Shown here: piece by piece, positions 1 through 10,617 of the stretch
How positions within the stretch are numbered: the stretch's first letter is position 1
Layout of the letters: each line of letters opens with the position of its first letter
Assembly (NCBI GenBank): GCA_037349315.1
Contig: JBAIAC010000054.1
Span: 1,922,001 to 1,986,000 of the forward strand
Direction: 5' to 3'
Length of the DNA: 64,000 bases
Origin: Chelydra serpentina
Taxonomy: Eukaryota; Chordata; Testudines; Chelydridae
Notes under the pieces: generated by a model
Seen by the model: the letters and a program-made list of their open reading frames with translations, nothing else
Told to the model about the DNA's origin: nothing
The model's database searches: none
Program-made: the position numbers and the translations under genes

Positions 1-655
1 ATGGATTCTTTTATCTGGTCCCTCTCTGTTCCAAGAGGGAACACCCACACAAAGAGCACAAACAACCCCACCGCCCAGATTTGAAAGTATCTTCTTTTCC
101 CATTGATCTTTTTGGTTAGGTGCCAACCAGGTTATTTGAGCTCCTTAACCAACCTTACAGGTAATGAGGAATTCTAAGCTACCCTTAGCTGTATGGTTAT
201 GACAGGGTACGAGCAGGTTTGCATCCTGTGTTTTTGAGATCTGCTAGGGGGTGGTTCTTATGCATGATAGGCAGACAGGTTTATGTCCTTTGGAGACAGG
301 ATTACATATTGGGCAGAGCAGCCTATTAACAGTGGCTCTTTAAGAAGCTAGACAAATTCAGACTAGAAATAAGGCACACATTTTTAACAGGAAGGGTGAT
401 TACCCATTGGCAGGCACAACTCACTTAGGGACGTGGTGGATTCATTCTATCCTTTGCAGTCTTTAAGTCAAAACTGGCTGTCATTTTAAAAGATAACTTC
501 TGTTTCATTTCTAGACATGTGCTTGATGCAGAAATTATTGGCCGAGGTTCTTTGGGCTATGTGATGTAGAAGGTTAGAGCATTTCTTGCCTTTAAATCTG
601 TGAAGAATTTCAGAGTTTGGTTGGTGACTTCATTTGGTTTAAACAAGCCAGGTTG
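1..655. other. no recognisable feature
   Basis: A-T-rich unique-looking sequence. No reading frame, repeat family or structured element could be recognised on either strand. Confidence 0.4.
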
Positions 656-775
656 GTTTGTTCGGTGAGGGTTAGTGTGGGGGTGCTGGGTGGTGTTGGT
701 GGCTTGTGATGTGCAGGAGGCCAGACTAGATGATTTGGTGGTCCCTTCTGGCCTTAAATTCTATGACTCTCTCAG
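656..775 (+). mobile_element. CR1 LINE 3' end fragment
   Basis: The stretch ends in the CR1 3' signature CAGACTAGATGAT, then CCTTCTGGCCTTAAATTC and TATGA. The same tail occurs at 51030-51085 and, in decayed form, at 16890-16950. Only the last part of the 3' UTR is present, which is usual for 5'-truncated LINE copies. The left boundary is approximate. Confidence 0.75.
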
Positions 776-3700
776 AGTATAATGGGATCAGATACTTAAA
801 CCTGGTGATTCTTGCTCATGTGCACACATTTGGAATCCACAGCCAATGGGGAGTTGGGAAGGCATTTTCCCCATGGACTATCTGCACAGACCATGGGACT
901 TTTCACTTACCTTGGGAGCACACAGGAATTGTCCATTGGTGCCAGGCTGTTGCCGCCCTTAAGTCTGATATCCCTCAGTTATAGGGGTCTTGAGCATTGG
1001 CAGACCTTGGTCCTTCACATCTTGTTCCTTGACAAGTTTTTAGCAGTCTTTCATATTGCTGTTTATCATAGGAGCAAATTCCTCCTTCTCCTGAACTCAA
1101 ACCAATGTCTGGGGACCCAAACAAAGAAAACTATGAATAAGAAAGGTATTTGCTATCTATCTGATCTGGCCTGTGGTTTGTATTTTAAAAGCTGTCAGAC
1201 AGTTTTTTTATTCTTTCCTTAGTATGTGTTTGAAATAGAAATACAGTAGATTAAATGCTAAAACTATATTAATGCAAACATTATGGCTAAGATTTAAAAC
1301 ACACATAAATCAGGAAATTCAAAATATTTTCCACAACAGCTATAACTAGACACCCACACTTATGCTAGACTTTGTGTTACTTGATAAAGTGATAAATATG
1401 TGCAATGTGCTTTTGTTACAGCTCCTGTCAAAATCATAACTTGAATTTCTTGGCATTCGTTCATTTAAAATCTCATTTATGATGTCACACTAACTCAGTT
1501 GCTTGGATTTAATTTCCTTAGATATTTGTAATAAAAAACAGTCTTTAACTTTACATTAAATAAATACTTGAGTATTGAATTAAATAAACACAGCTGAGTC
1601 AGTATATAAGGCAGTTCGCAGCCTCATAAAGGGTTAGAATTTAAACACTTATCATGTTGTTATTTGTAAATCGTATCAGACGTCAAAGACTCCAGTCCTT
1701 GCTGAGGACTAACTCCATGCCGGCGTTGAAGGTTTAGGTTTTGAGGGATACAAGGAGTTGCTCTTAGTTGTTTTTAAAGCAATTTTTAAGTTACTCAAGC
1801 ACAAAGAACGCACCTAGAAAATGTCTTAATTAACTAGTGATAAACACAGGATTTTTATTCTCTGCTATCTCAAAAATAGTTATACAGGATTGTATCAAAT
1901 ACTCTCATCTGGATGGATGTTTGTCAATTTTTAGATACTGGAATTACTGTAATGTTTACTCTTCAAATTCAGCCACTGCTCCTTCAGTATACAACTACTT
2001 GACTATATAGTGAATTGTGTGGCTGTTACTGTGTAATGGAATAGTATTCCTCTTTTATACTGTGTGTCTTGCACTGGCTGAGAGTTTGCGTGAATATTGT
2101 TGTTCTGCATGGCAAAACCCAGTTAAATGATGACTGCTTCTTCTGCTATTGAACGTTCCAAAAGAAATTTAGCCTGGGATAAGAACAAGCACAACACATT
2201 TCAGCCCAAAGGATTTGGTGTGTTTTAAATTACAAGCCATTGAAAATAGGGACTTTGAATGGAAAATGCCTCCACTGCCATAACAGTAGTTTTTGTCAGT
2301 GACGTGCTGTACCCTGTATATACTGTGTACAGCTGAAAGAAAACTCCTTTAGCTATTTGAGCAATTATTCATGCGTAAGATGCAACCTCTCTAACTGTTT
2401 ACTTGGTGTGGATTCAGCTAACAGGCAATAATAAATAACATCCTTTTACACTGGGGGTAAAAAAAAAAAATCCCACAGGTGATCTTTAGACAGTAATTAT
2501 ATGAGAGGTGAAGCACCGGGCACGTGGCTGGAAAAAGCCACCAGTTTGCTTCTAGGGCTTTACACCTGAACTGAAACAAAACCAAAGAGATTAAATATAC
2601 CTTCACCAGAGTGATTATGGTGGCTTTTCTTCCATCGCTGTCTGTGTTTTGTGTGTTCCCATGTACTCTTGGGAGGGCTGCATAATGAGTGAGAGCAGCA
2701 CTGATCAGAATGGAGATGTGCAAACAGCATGGGAAATATTTATTAAGTGCTAACTCTCCCATTCAGCAGGGAGGGCTCAGTCATGTGGCCTTCTCTCACT
2801 TCTGTATGAGAACTGGTGAATAGCTTTTCTATAGCAGGCAGGGTGGGAGAGGAGTTTGTCATGGGAGCGAAAGTGGCCGGAGAGGATGTACTCTTTCTCC
2901 TACCTATTCATTGATGTAGGCATCCCTTTTTCTTTGCACTTCCCTCCTGTCTGATCTGATTGATGTGGGGAGACCAGTGCCCTGCCCTGATGCTACAGAG
3001 AGCTGCATCCTCAGAGCTGCCACAGGAATCCATTTGGATGTACTTGTTGTTGTTGGAAACATGATATAATTTTTCCACAAAGCCTGGAGTCAGCCCTGAC
3101 CTTGGTGTTAGATCATTATTTCTGCATTTTTTTCCTGGAAGGCCAGAAGAGGCCAGAGAGCCTTTATTTCCAGGGGATGGGAGAGAGGCTGCAGTCTGGA
3201 GTCCCAGCACTCACAGCCAGCTTTGGTGGTGGTGGGGAAGAGATGATATGGGGATTGGTCACTCAGTACCAGAACATGAGGATAATGGTGTCAGTGCCGA
3301 ACCATAGGCAAGCATGGCTACTGCCGTCTGTGGGTTAGGTCATGACGCAGAGCCAAAAGTTATTGTGGCAGAGGACTACAGAGCAGAGAGAGTCTGAGAA
3401 ATGGGCAGAAGGCTGGCGAGAGACTTTTTTCTGTGCATTCTGGGAAGTCTTGATAGTAACAGAGGAATATTGGGACATCAATGAATTTTCCATTTTACAA
3501 TGTTTCTGAAACTGTAACATATGTGATGTGTGGGTGCACATGTTGCAAGGGATACCTAGATAAAAGTCACTTCAATCTTTCAGTAACTATAAAGTAGTTC
3601 TTTCTAGTATTAAAATAATACAGCTAGCTCTGAAATGTTCTCCTCTAACTTTCAAATAGGATCATTGACATTTTAAAAGAAAACAAACAGTGAATTTCAC

Positions 3701-3984
3701 ATACTAACTCTTTGAGCTGCTTTTCCCCCAGTTTCATTCCATTTGCTGTCAACAATTTCTTAGCCCTTCTCAAGATGCATCTGTCAGTTTAGACTCATCT
3801 GTTCATAAATCTTAGTGGTTTGGAAAAGCCCAGTGACCAGGCCTTGGCAGTGTGATGTTGTAAATGTCTCCCATGGCTCCATTCTTATTGACAGCCATCT
3901 GAGCTGCCACAGAAGGGCAAGTTACGAAACAAACAAAAGATGTACCTGCTTGTTGGTGGCACTGCACTGTTGCCTAGGAACTTG
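776..3984. other. intergenic or intronic sequence, no supported gene
   Basis: About 3.2 kb of A-T-rich DNA with only short reading frames lacking domain signatures. A run of A lies near 2461-2471. I saw no splice-supported exon, no RNA gene and no repeat I can name. Confidence 0.4.
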
Positions 3985-4110
3985 GTATTGCCAGACTGGA
4001 TCAGACCCAAGGTCCATCTAGCCCAGTATCCTGTCTCCGGCAGTGGCCAAAACCAGCTGCTGCTGAGAAAGGTCTAGGAACCCTACAATAGCAGATGTGA
4101 GTTGAACCTC
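3985..4110 (-). mobile_element. CR1 3' UTR fragment (antisense)
   Basis: It contains GGTCCATCTAGCCCAGTATC, the reverse complement of a CR1 3' UTR. The plus-strand version of that UTR occurs at about 15260-15350 in this window, attached to a CR1 reading frame. Similar antisense pieces lie at 27416-27755 and 50460-50640. The copy is old, and its downstream limit is unclear. Confidence 0.65.
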
Positions 4111-4177
4111 CCATTACGTCGCATCCTGATCTCTAAACTGAGAGACTGGCTTAAACCTGAAGCACACGGTTTAATTT

Positions 4178-4635
4178 TTGTTGTTGTTGTTACCAGTTGT
4201 ATGCAAGGTCTTAGAACAAAATTTGAAAGAGAGGGTAACTAAACACATAAAGGTAAACAGTAATTGGGATAAAATACAATATGATTTTACAAAAGGTAGA
4301 TCGTGTCAGACCATCCTGATCTTTTTCTTTGAGAAGATAAGTGATTTTGTAGACAAAGGAAATGCAGTAGATCTAATCTACCTGGATTTCAGTAGAATAT
4401 TTCATACAGTTCCACATGGGCAATTATTAGTTAAATTGATGAAGATGGTGATAAACATTTGATTTGAAAGGGGGTAAGGAACTGGTGAAAAGGGAAACCA
4501 CAACGGGTCATACTGAAAGGTGAACTGTCAGGCTGGTGGGAGGTTACTAGTGGAGTTCCTCAAGGATCAGTCTTGGGAGCAATTTTATTTACTATTTACA
4601 TTAATGACCTTGGCACAAAAAAGTGAGTGTGTGCT
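4178..4635 (+). mobile_element. CR1-B LINE, segment 1 (RT region), split by LTR element
   Basis: The translation carries reverse transcriptase blocks of CR1: an F-T-K-G-R-S-C block, then VDLIYLDFSRIFHTVPHG, then, in a shifted frame, a match to the S-G-V-P-Q-G-S block and INDL. Several frameshifts make it non-coding. It stops exactly at the 5-bp target duplication of the LTR element, and the RT resumes at 11579 with the FADD-type block (here FADYTK). Seen: both halves and the duplication. Inferred: they were one copy before the insertion. Confidence 0.85.
4631..4635. repeat. target site duplication GTGCT, left copy
   Basis: GTGCT lies immediately before the 5' LTR and is repeated exactly at 11579-11583 after the 3' LTR. 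A 5-bp duplication is normal for Ty3/gypsy integrases. Confidence 0.9.
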
Positions 4636-5446
4636 TGTCATAAATATGAAGGGAAGGGGGAGAGGGTCTGATGCAGTGCTATAAAATCCTCTTTCCAGTA
4701 AAGGGTTAAGAAATGCAGGTAGCCAGACTGACACCTGACCTGGCTGGGCTCTGACCAATAAGGGGACAAGATACTTTCAAACTTGGGAGGGGGGAAGGTT
4801 TTAGTGAGTGTCTTTGTCTGAGGGAGAGTGATCTTGGAAGACAGAAGGAACCTACAGAAAATCAAACCTCCCTTTTCTGAAGTAAGTTTAGATAGTATAG
4901 CGTATAGATTCTGTTTATTTTTGCTTGGGGTATCCCCTGTGTTAGAAGGGGCAAGGGGGGGGGAGGTATTCATGGTTATCTGTAACGTTAAGGTTTTGTC
5001 CAGAGGGGGAAATCTCTCTGAGTTTGGAAATATAGTGCCCTGTGAAATAGTTACCATCCTGATTTTACAGAGATGATTTTACCTTCTTTATGTTTAATAA
5101 AATCCTTCTTTTAAGAAGTTGACTGTTTTCTATAGTGTTAAAACCCAGGGGGTGGGTTTTTAGATCACTGTGTAACCAATTGGTTGGGAGATTGTTCTCA
5201 AGCTTCCCCAGGAAAGGGGGTGTACGGCTTGAGGGGGCATTTTGGGGGGGAGGGAAGTTCAAGTGATTCCTTTCCTGGATTCCTGTTAGACATTTGATGG
5301 TGGCAGTAAGAAGCATTTCTCGGGGTGCAGGGAATTTTGTACCTTGGGGGGGGTTTACCCTAAGCTGGTAAAATAGGCTTAGGGGCTCTGAATGCGGGTC
5401 CCCACGTCTTTACCCTAGAGTTTAGAGTGGGGAGGGAACCCTGACA
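4636..5446 (+). repeat. 5' LTR (811 bp)
   Basis: Begins TGTCATAAATATG and ends AACCCTGACA. It contains CCAAT (4755-4759) and TATAAAA (4680-4686) in the expected U3 part and an AATAAA polyadenylation signal at 5096-5101. Read by eye, it matches the 3' LTR except for one G in the run near 4954-4962. Which TATA-like site is used cannot be decided from sequence. Confidence 0.93.
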
Positions 5447-5464
5447 TGGTGGCAGCGGTGGGAT
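5447..5464 (+). promoter_or_regulatory. primer binding site, tRNA-Leu type
   Basis: TGGTGGCAGCGGTGGGAT starts directly after the LTR. Its complement matches the 3' end of vertebrate tRNA-Leu(AAG) plus CCA over 18 nt, from my knowledge of that tRNA. This is where reverse transcription would be primed. Confidence 0.8.
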
Positions 5465-5703
5465 CTATTGAACCAGAGAGTTTTTTTGAACCAGACACAG
5501 GGAGTTTAGATTTTTTTTTCTCTTCTCTCTAGCTCTTTCCTGTAGCTGCTGGAAGCAGGGAGGGGGGAGGGGTTAAGCTGCTAGGAGCTAGAGTATCTAC
5601 ATATGAAAGCAGGTAGTTAACCCCTACAGGGAATACCCAAGCAAGGTTTTTTTTCTTTTCTAACACTATCGGGTTAAGACAGATTAAAAACAGAAAGGCT
5701 AAG
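5465..5703 (+). other. untranslated leader of the LTR element
   Basis: A 239-nt stretch between primer binding site and Gag start, with T runs and purine-rich parts. The Gag ATG at 5704 follows AGGCTAAG and is the first ATG of the long frame. Confidence 0.6.
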
Positions 5704-8700
5704 ATGACTGCCAGTGAAGCAGCTATTAAACTTGAGATAGCCCGGCTACAAGCTGATGAGGAGGAGAAGAAACATGCAAGACTGCTACAACTTAAACAGA
5801 TGGAGATGGAAGAGAAGGAGAGAGAGAGGAAGCATGCTGAGGAGGAGAAGGAGAGAGAGAGGAAGCATGCTGAGGAGGAGAAGGAGAGAGAGAGGAAGCA
5901 TGCTGAGGAGGAGAGGAAGCATGCTGAGGAGGAGAAGGAGAGAGAGAGGAAGCATGCTGAGGAGGAGAGGAAGTATGCTATGGAGGAGAAGGAGAGAGAG
6001 AGGAAGCATGCTGAGGAGGAGAAGGAGAGAGAGAGGAAGCATGCTGAGGAGGAGAGGAAGTATGCTATGGAGGAGAAGGAGAGAGAGAGGAAGCATGCTG
6101 AGGAGGAGAAAGACAGAGAGAGGAAGTATGCTGAGGAGGAGAAAGACAGAGAGAGGAAGCATGCCCTGGAGATGGAGAAGACCAGGGCGGAGCAGAATCT
6201 ACCGGATAACACTAATAATCCTTCCCCAACAACCCACAAATGGGAGCGACTATGTCCACCGTATGATGAATCCCGGGATATTGCTGAATATTTTCTCACC
6301 TTTGAGAGACTATGCAATCTCCATCACATTCCTGATGATCACAAAATGACCCTATTGGTAGCAAAGTTGACTGGAAGTGCTCTGGACATATTCAATGACA
6401 TGCCTATTGATGAGGCTTCTGACTATGAGAAATTCAAGGATTTGGTTTTAAAACAATTTCAAGTTACACCTGAAACTTACAGAGTAAAATTTCGAACCCT
6501 TATCCGAGGGCCCGGACTAAGTAATGTAGCTTATGTAAACCGGATAAAGGAGCTGTTAAAAAAATGGGTCAAGGGAAGGAATGTTACTAGCTTTGAAGGA
6601 GTGTGTGATTTGATGGCTCAGGAACAATTCCTGAATATGTCCAAGGATGATATAAGACAGTGTTTATGGGATAAGAAAATGGACTCAGCAGACAGCCTTG
6701 CTGCTTATGCTGATCAATACGAACAGTCCCAGATCAGCAGAGGGGCAAGGAAATTTGGTACACAAGGGGTGCAGGAAGCAGAGAGGAACAACCCTGGTCA
6801 TAGTTTGGGGAGATACCAGAAAGGAAAACCCGAGACCACATCCCCTCACCAGGAGCAGCCCAAGGCCCCACAAGGGAAAACCCAGACCCCTTATTGCCCC
6901 ACCACCCCATTCTCCAGCAACCCACCTCGCCCCACTGACCAGTCAGCTGGGCGATGTTTCAAATGTAACGAATTGGGGCATGTGAAGGCCAACTGCCCCA
7001 AGAACCCCAACAGAATACAGTTCATTGCACCGGGGTCACACCAAAGGTCCTCAGGCCCAGATGCCTCCCAGATACCCTTGGAACGAAGGGAAACGGTGAG
7101 TGTGGGCGGAAAAAGGGTTACAGCGTGGAGGGACACCGGAGCACAAGTGTCGGCTATCCACAAATCCTTAGTGGACCCCAGCTTAATCAACCCAGAGGCA
7201 CAAGTGACAATTCAACCCTTCAAGTCCAACTCTTTTAATTTACCTACAGCCGTGTTGCCTGTCCAGTACAAGGGCTGGTCAGGAAATTGGACTTTTGCAG
7301 TCTATGATGATTATCCAATTCCCATGTTGCTGGGGGAAGACTTGACCAATTGTGTGAAGCTAGCCAAGAGGGTGGGAATGGTCACCCGCAGCCAGGCTAA
7401 GCAAGCTGTCACACCTAGCTCTGTTCCTGGGACTTCCACCGGAACCCCATCTGTACTACCAGAGACCCAGATAGAGGTGGGGGAACCGGACACCCTGCCA
7501 ACGACTGCAACAGCCGTCGTGGATCCAATCACAGAAACCCGACCCAAGCCAGTCTCGGAACTGGAACAGACGAAACAACCAGCACCAGAACCATTGCCAG
7601 CACTGAGTCCAGCGCTTGCAACCCCAGCTACCGTACCAACACCCGAGGGCACCACCGAGCCTGCAATGGCAGCAGCAACCGATAACTCCATACAAGAGGC
7701 TCAGCCAGAGCCTGAATTACCACATTGTGCACCAGCGGAGAGTGGTTCACAGTCAACGGAAACAACCCCATCACCTACACCGCTTCCAGAGGGACCCAGC
7801 CCAGGTCTACAACCCAGTGAGGAACTGATGTCTCCAGCATCTAGGGAACAGTTCCAAGCCGAGCAGGAAGCAGATGAAAGCCTACAGAGAGCTTGGACAG
7901 TGGGACGGAGCACCCCACTGCCTCTCAGCTCTTCTAATCAATCCCGGTTTGTTATAGAAAAAGGCCTTTTATATAAGGAGACTCTTTCTGGTGGACACCA
8001 GGAAGATTGGCGTCCTCAGAGACAGTTAGTGGTTCCGACTAAGTACCGGCTAAAGCTCTTGAGCTTAGCCCATGATCATCCTAGTGGTCATGCTGGGGTG
8101 AACAGAACCAAAGACCGTTTGGGGAGGTCATTCCACTGGGAGGGAATGGGCAAGGATGTTTCTACCTATGTCCGGTCTTGTGAGGTGTGCCAAAGAGTGG
8201 GAAAACCCCAAGACCAGGTCAAAGCCCCTCTCCAGCCACTCCCCATAATTGAAGTTCCATTTCAGCGGGTAGCTGTGGATATTCTGGGTCCTTTTCCGAA
8301 AAAGACACCCAGAGGAAAGCAGTACATACTGACTTTCATGGATTTTGCCACCCGATGGCCAGAAGCAGTAGCTCTGAGCAACACCCGGGCTAAAAGTGTA
8401 TGCCAGGCATTAACAGAGATTTTTGCCAGGGTAGGTTGGCCCGCCGACATCCTTACTGATTCGGGAACTAATTTCCTGGCAGGGAGCATGAAAAGCCTGT
8501 GGGAAGCTCATGGGGTGAACCACTTGGTTGCCACCCCTTACCACCATCAAACAAATGGTCTGGTGGAGAAGTTTAATGGAACTTTGGGAGCCATGATACG
8601 TAAATTCGTAACCCAGCACTCCAACGATTGGGACCTAGTGTTACAGCAGTTGCTCTTTGCCTACAGGGCTGTACCACATCCCAGTTTAGGGTTTTCACCA

Positions 8701-9243
8701 TTTGAACTTGTGTATGGCCGCGAGGTTAAAGGGCCATTACAGCTGGTGAAACAGCAATGGGAGGGGTTTACGCCTTCTTCGGAAACTAACATTCTGGACT
8801 TTGTAAGCAACCTACAAAACACCCTCCGAGACTCTTTAGCTCTTGCTAGAGAAAACCTAAAAGGGGCTCAGGAAGAGCAAAAGGCCTGGTATGATAAACA
8901 TGCCAGAGAGCGTTCCTTTAAAGTAGGGGACCAAGTCATGGTCTTGAAGGCGCTCCGGGCCCATAAAATGGAAGCGTCATGGGAAGGGCCATTTACGGTC
9001 CAAGAACGCCTGGGAGCTGTGAACTATCTCATAGCATTCCCCACCACAACTCTCAAGCCTAAAGTGTACCATGTTAATTCTCTAAAGCCTTTTTTCCCCC
9101 GAGAATTGAAGGTTTGTCAGTTTACTGCCCAGGGAGCAGAAGACGCTGAGTGGCCTGAAGGTGTCTACTACGAAGGGAAAAATGATGGTGCCGTGGAAGA
9201 GGTGAACCTCTCCATGACCCTCGGACGTATGCAGCGCCAGTAA
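5704..9243 (+). CDS. Gag-protease-integrase polyprotein of Gmr1-like element
   Basis: The 1179-residue frame carries structural and integration functions. Residues 1-35 are helical, and about 36-156 form an E/K/R-rich repeat likely to be one long helix or coiled coil. About 165-360 is a capsid region resembling the SCAN domain. A zinc knuckle has C418, C421, H426 and C431 (CX2CX4HX4C). The aspartyl protease has D477-T-G-A. A P/T/E-rich linker follows to about 735. Integrase has an H-H-C-C zinc-binding part (about 790-830), catalytic D859, D919 and E955 (DD35E spacing), and a C-terminal GPY/F-type module around 1085-1125. It ends at TAA, after which the same frame continues into RT. Since RT normally comes before integrase in gypsy elements, the order is notable. 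Translation probably needs the stop to be absent or read through for RT to be made. Confidence 0.93.
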   Translation: MTASEAAIKLEIARLQADEEEKKHARLLQLKQMEMEEKERERKHAEEEKERERKHAEEEKERERKHAEEERKHAEEEKERERKHAEEERKYAMEEKERERKHAEEEKERERKHAEEERKYAMEEKERERKHAEEEKDRERKYAEEEKDRERKHALEMEKTRAEQNLPDNTNNPSPTTHKWERLCPPYDESRDIAEYFLTFERLCNLHHIPDDHKMTLLVAKLTGSALDIFNDMPIDEASDYEKFKDLVLKQFQVTPETYRVKFRTLIRGPGLSNVAYVNRIKELLKKWVKGRNVTSFEGVCDLMAQEQFLNMSKDDIRQCLWDKKMDSADSLAAYADQYEQSQISRGARKFGTQGVQEAERNNPGHSLGRYQKGKPETTSPHQEQPKAPQGKTQTPYCPTTPFSSNPPRPTDQSAGRCFKCNELGHVKANCPKNPNRIQFIAPGSHQRSSGPDASQIPLERRETVSVGGKRVTAWRDTGAQVSAIHKSLVDPSLINPEAQVTIQPFKSNSFNLPTAVLPVQYKGWSGNWTFAVYDDYPIPMLLGEDLTNCVKLAKRVGMVTRSQAKQAVTPSSVPGTSTGTPSVLPETQIEVGEPDTLPTTATAVVDPITETRPKPVSELEQTKQPAPEPLPALSPALATPATVPTPEGTTEPAMAAATDNSIQEAQPEPELPHCAPAESGSQSTETTPSPTPLPEGPSPGLQPSEELMSPASREQFQAEQEADESLQRAWTVGRSTPLPLSSSNQSRFVIEKGLLYKETLSGGHQEDWRPQRQLVVPTKYRLKLLSLAHDHPSGHAGVNRTKDRLGRSFHWEGMGKDVSTYVRSCEVCQRVGKPQDQVKAPLQPLPIIEVPFQRVAVDILGPFPKKTPRGKQYILTFMDFATRWPEAVALSNTRAKSVCQALTEIFARVGWPADILTDSGTNFLAGSMKSLWEAHGVNHLVATPYHHQTNGLVEKFNGTLGAMIRKFVTQHSNDWDLVLQQLLFAYRAVPHPSLGFSPFELVYGREVKGPLQLVKQQWEGFTPSSETNILDFVSNLQNTLRDSLALARENLKGAQEEQKAWYDKHARERSFKVGDQVMVLKALRAHKMEASWEGPFTVQERLGAVNYLIAFPTTTLKPKVYHVNSLKPFFPRELKVCQFTAQGAEDAEWPEGVYYEGKNDGAVEEVNLSMTLGRMQRQ
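5809..6171 (+). repeat. in-frame coding tandem repeat in Gag
   Basis: The repeat encodes units close to AEEEKERERKH (11 residues, 33 bp) mixed with a shorter AEEERKH form (7 residues, 21 bp), about a dozen units in all, including ERKYAMEE variants. All unit lengths are multiples of three, so copy-number change keeps the frame. The product is highly charged with no helix breaker, fitting a single alpha helix or coiled coil. The plus strand is almost all purine apart from CAT/TAT and GCT codons. Confidence 0.9.
9241..9243 (+). other. in-frame TAA between integrase and RT
   Basis: The frames on either side are the same. The ten codons between this TAA and the ATG at 9274 read as pol-like sequence (IQELCTNFAP) leading straight into RT. 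A single C-to-T change from CAA would explain the stop. The context CAG-TAA-ATC is not a readthrough site I recognise. Confidence 0.8.
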
Positions 9244-9273
9244 ATCCAGGAGCTGTGCACTAACTTCGCACCG

Positions 9274-10617
9274 ATGTTCTCAGCCATCCCAGGACTGACC
9301 GAACGGGCATACCACTCCATTGACACAGGTAATGCCCACCCAATTAGAGCCCGACCTTACCGAGTGGCTCCTCACGCCAAAACTGCTATAGAACGGGAGG
9401 TTCAAGACATGCTACAGATGGGTATAATCCGTCCCTCTAGCAGTGCATGGGCCTCTCCCGTGGTTCTAGTCCCCAAACCAGATGGGGAAATACGCTTTTG
9501 CGTGGACTACCGTACACTAAATGCTGTGACTTGCCCAGACAACTATCCAATGCCTCGCACAGATGAACTATTGGAGAAACTGGGACGTGCCCAGTTCATC
9601 TCCACCTTAGACTTAACCAAGGGGTACTGGCAGGTGCCGCTAGATGAATCCGCCAAGGAAAAGTCAGCCTTCATCACCCATGTCGGGCTGTATGAATTTA
9701 ATGTGCTCCCTTTCGGGCTGCGGAATGCACCTGCCACATTCCAGAAACTGGTAGATAGTCTCCTAGCGGGATTGGGAGAATCGGCAGTTGCCTATCTTGA
9801 TGATGTGGCCATATTTTCTGACTCATGGGCCGAACACCTGGAGCATCTCCAGAAGGTCTTCGAGCGCATACGAGAGGCAGGACTAACTGTTAAGGCTAAA
9901 AAGTGTCAAATAGGCCTCAACAGAGTGACTTACCTTGGACACCAGGTGGGTCAAGGAACTATTAACCCCCTACAGGCCAAGGTGGAGGCTATCCAAAAGT
10001 GGCCTGTCCCAAAGTCAAAGAAACAGGTCCAATCTTTCTTAGGCTTGGCCGGATATTACAGGCGATTTGTACCGCATTACAGCCAAATCGCCGCCCCTCT
10101 AACTGACCTAACCAGAAAGAACCAGCCAAATGCGGTTCAGTGGACTGATGAGTGTCGGAAGGCCTTTAATCAGCTTAAAGCAACACTCATGTCTGACCCT
10201 GTGCTAAGGGCCCCGGACTTTGATAAACCGTTCCTAGTAACCACAGATGCGTCCGAGCGTGGTGTGGGAGCCGTCTTAATGCAGGAAGGACCAGATCAAG
10301 AATTCCATCCTGTCGTGTTTCTCAGCAAGAAGCTGTCTGAGAGGGAAAGCCACTGGTCAATCAGTGAGAAGGAATGTTATGCCATTGTCTACGCTCTAGA
10401 AAAGCTACGCCCATACGTTTGGGGACGGCGTTTCCACCTGCAAACTGACCATGCTGCACTAAAGTGGCTTAATACCGCCAAGGGAAATAACAAAAAACTC
10501 CTTCGATGGAGTTTAGCTCTCCAAGATTTTGATTTTGAAATACAACACATTTCAGGAGCTTCTAACAAAGTGGCTGATGCACTCTCCCGTGAAAGTTTCC
10601 CCGAACCAACTGGTTAA
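9274..10617 (+). CDS. reverse transcriptase-RNase H of Gmr1-like element
   Basis: The 447-residue frame is open from 9244, and the first ATG is at 9274. RT motifs occur in order: VPKPDGEIRFCVDYR, STLDLTKGYWQVPL with a catalytic D, LPFGLRNAPATF, and YLDD at residues 174-177. The tether region has FLGLAGYYRRFVPHYS. RNase H has TTDAS with D325, then EKECYAI, QTDHAAL and a final VADALS. This is the usual gypsy RT-RH layout, with the RNase H end as the last coding sequence of the element. No frameshift is visible. The start is uncertain: RT may be made as part of a longer Gag-Pol product if the TAA at 9241 is bypassed, or the TAA may be a mutation in this copy. Confidence 0.93.
   Translation: MFSAIPGLTERAYHSIDTGNAHPIRARPYRVAPHAKTAIEREVQDMLQMGIIRPSSSAWASPVVLVPKPDGEIRFCVDYRTLNAVTCPDNYPMPRTDELLEKLGRAQFISTLDLTKGYWQVPLDESAKEKSAFITHVGLYEFNVLPFGLRNAPATFQKLVDSLLAGLGESAVAYLDDVAIFSDSWAEHLEHLQKVFERIREAGLTVKAKKCQIGLNRVTYLGHQVGQGTINPLQAKVEAIQKWPVPKSKKQVQSFLGLAGYYRRFVPHYSQIAAPLTDLTRKNQPNAVQWTDECRKAFNQLKATLMSDPVLRAPDFDKPFLVTTDASERGVGAVLMQEGPDQEFHPVVFLSKKLSERESHWSISEKECYAIVYALEKLRPYVWGRRFHLQTDHAALKWLNTAKGNNKKLLRWSLALQDFDFEIQHISGASNKVADALSRESFPEPTG

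Noticed and set aside
5812..6170. Possible CRISPR-like array of direct repeats
   Set aside because: Units are contiguous without spacers, code in frame, and lie in a eukaryotic retroelement.
5529..6317. 262-residue minus-strand frame rich in S, F and L opposite Gag
   Set aside because: It is the shadow of the charged coding repeat read on the other strand; repetitive composition and no domain.
5756..6349. Arginine-rich plus-strand frame overlapping the Gag repeat
   Set aside because: Frame shadow of the repeat; the main Gag frame carries all recognisable domains.
9241..9273. Frameshift between the two pol parts
   Set aside because: Both parts are in the same phase; the break is a stop codon only.
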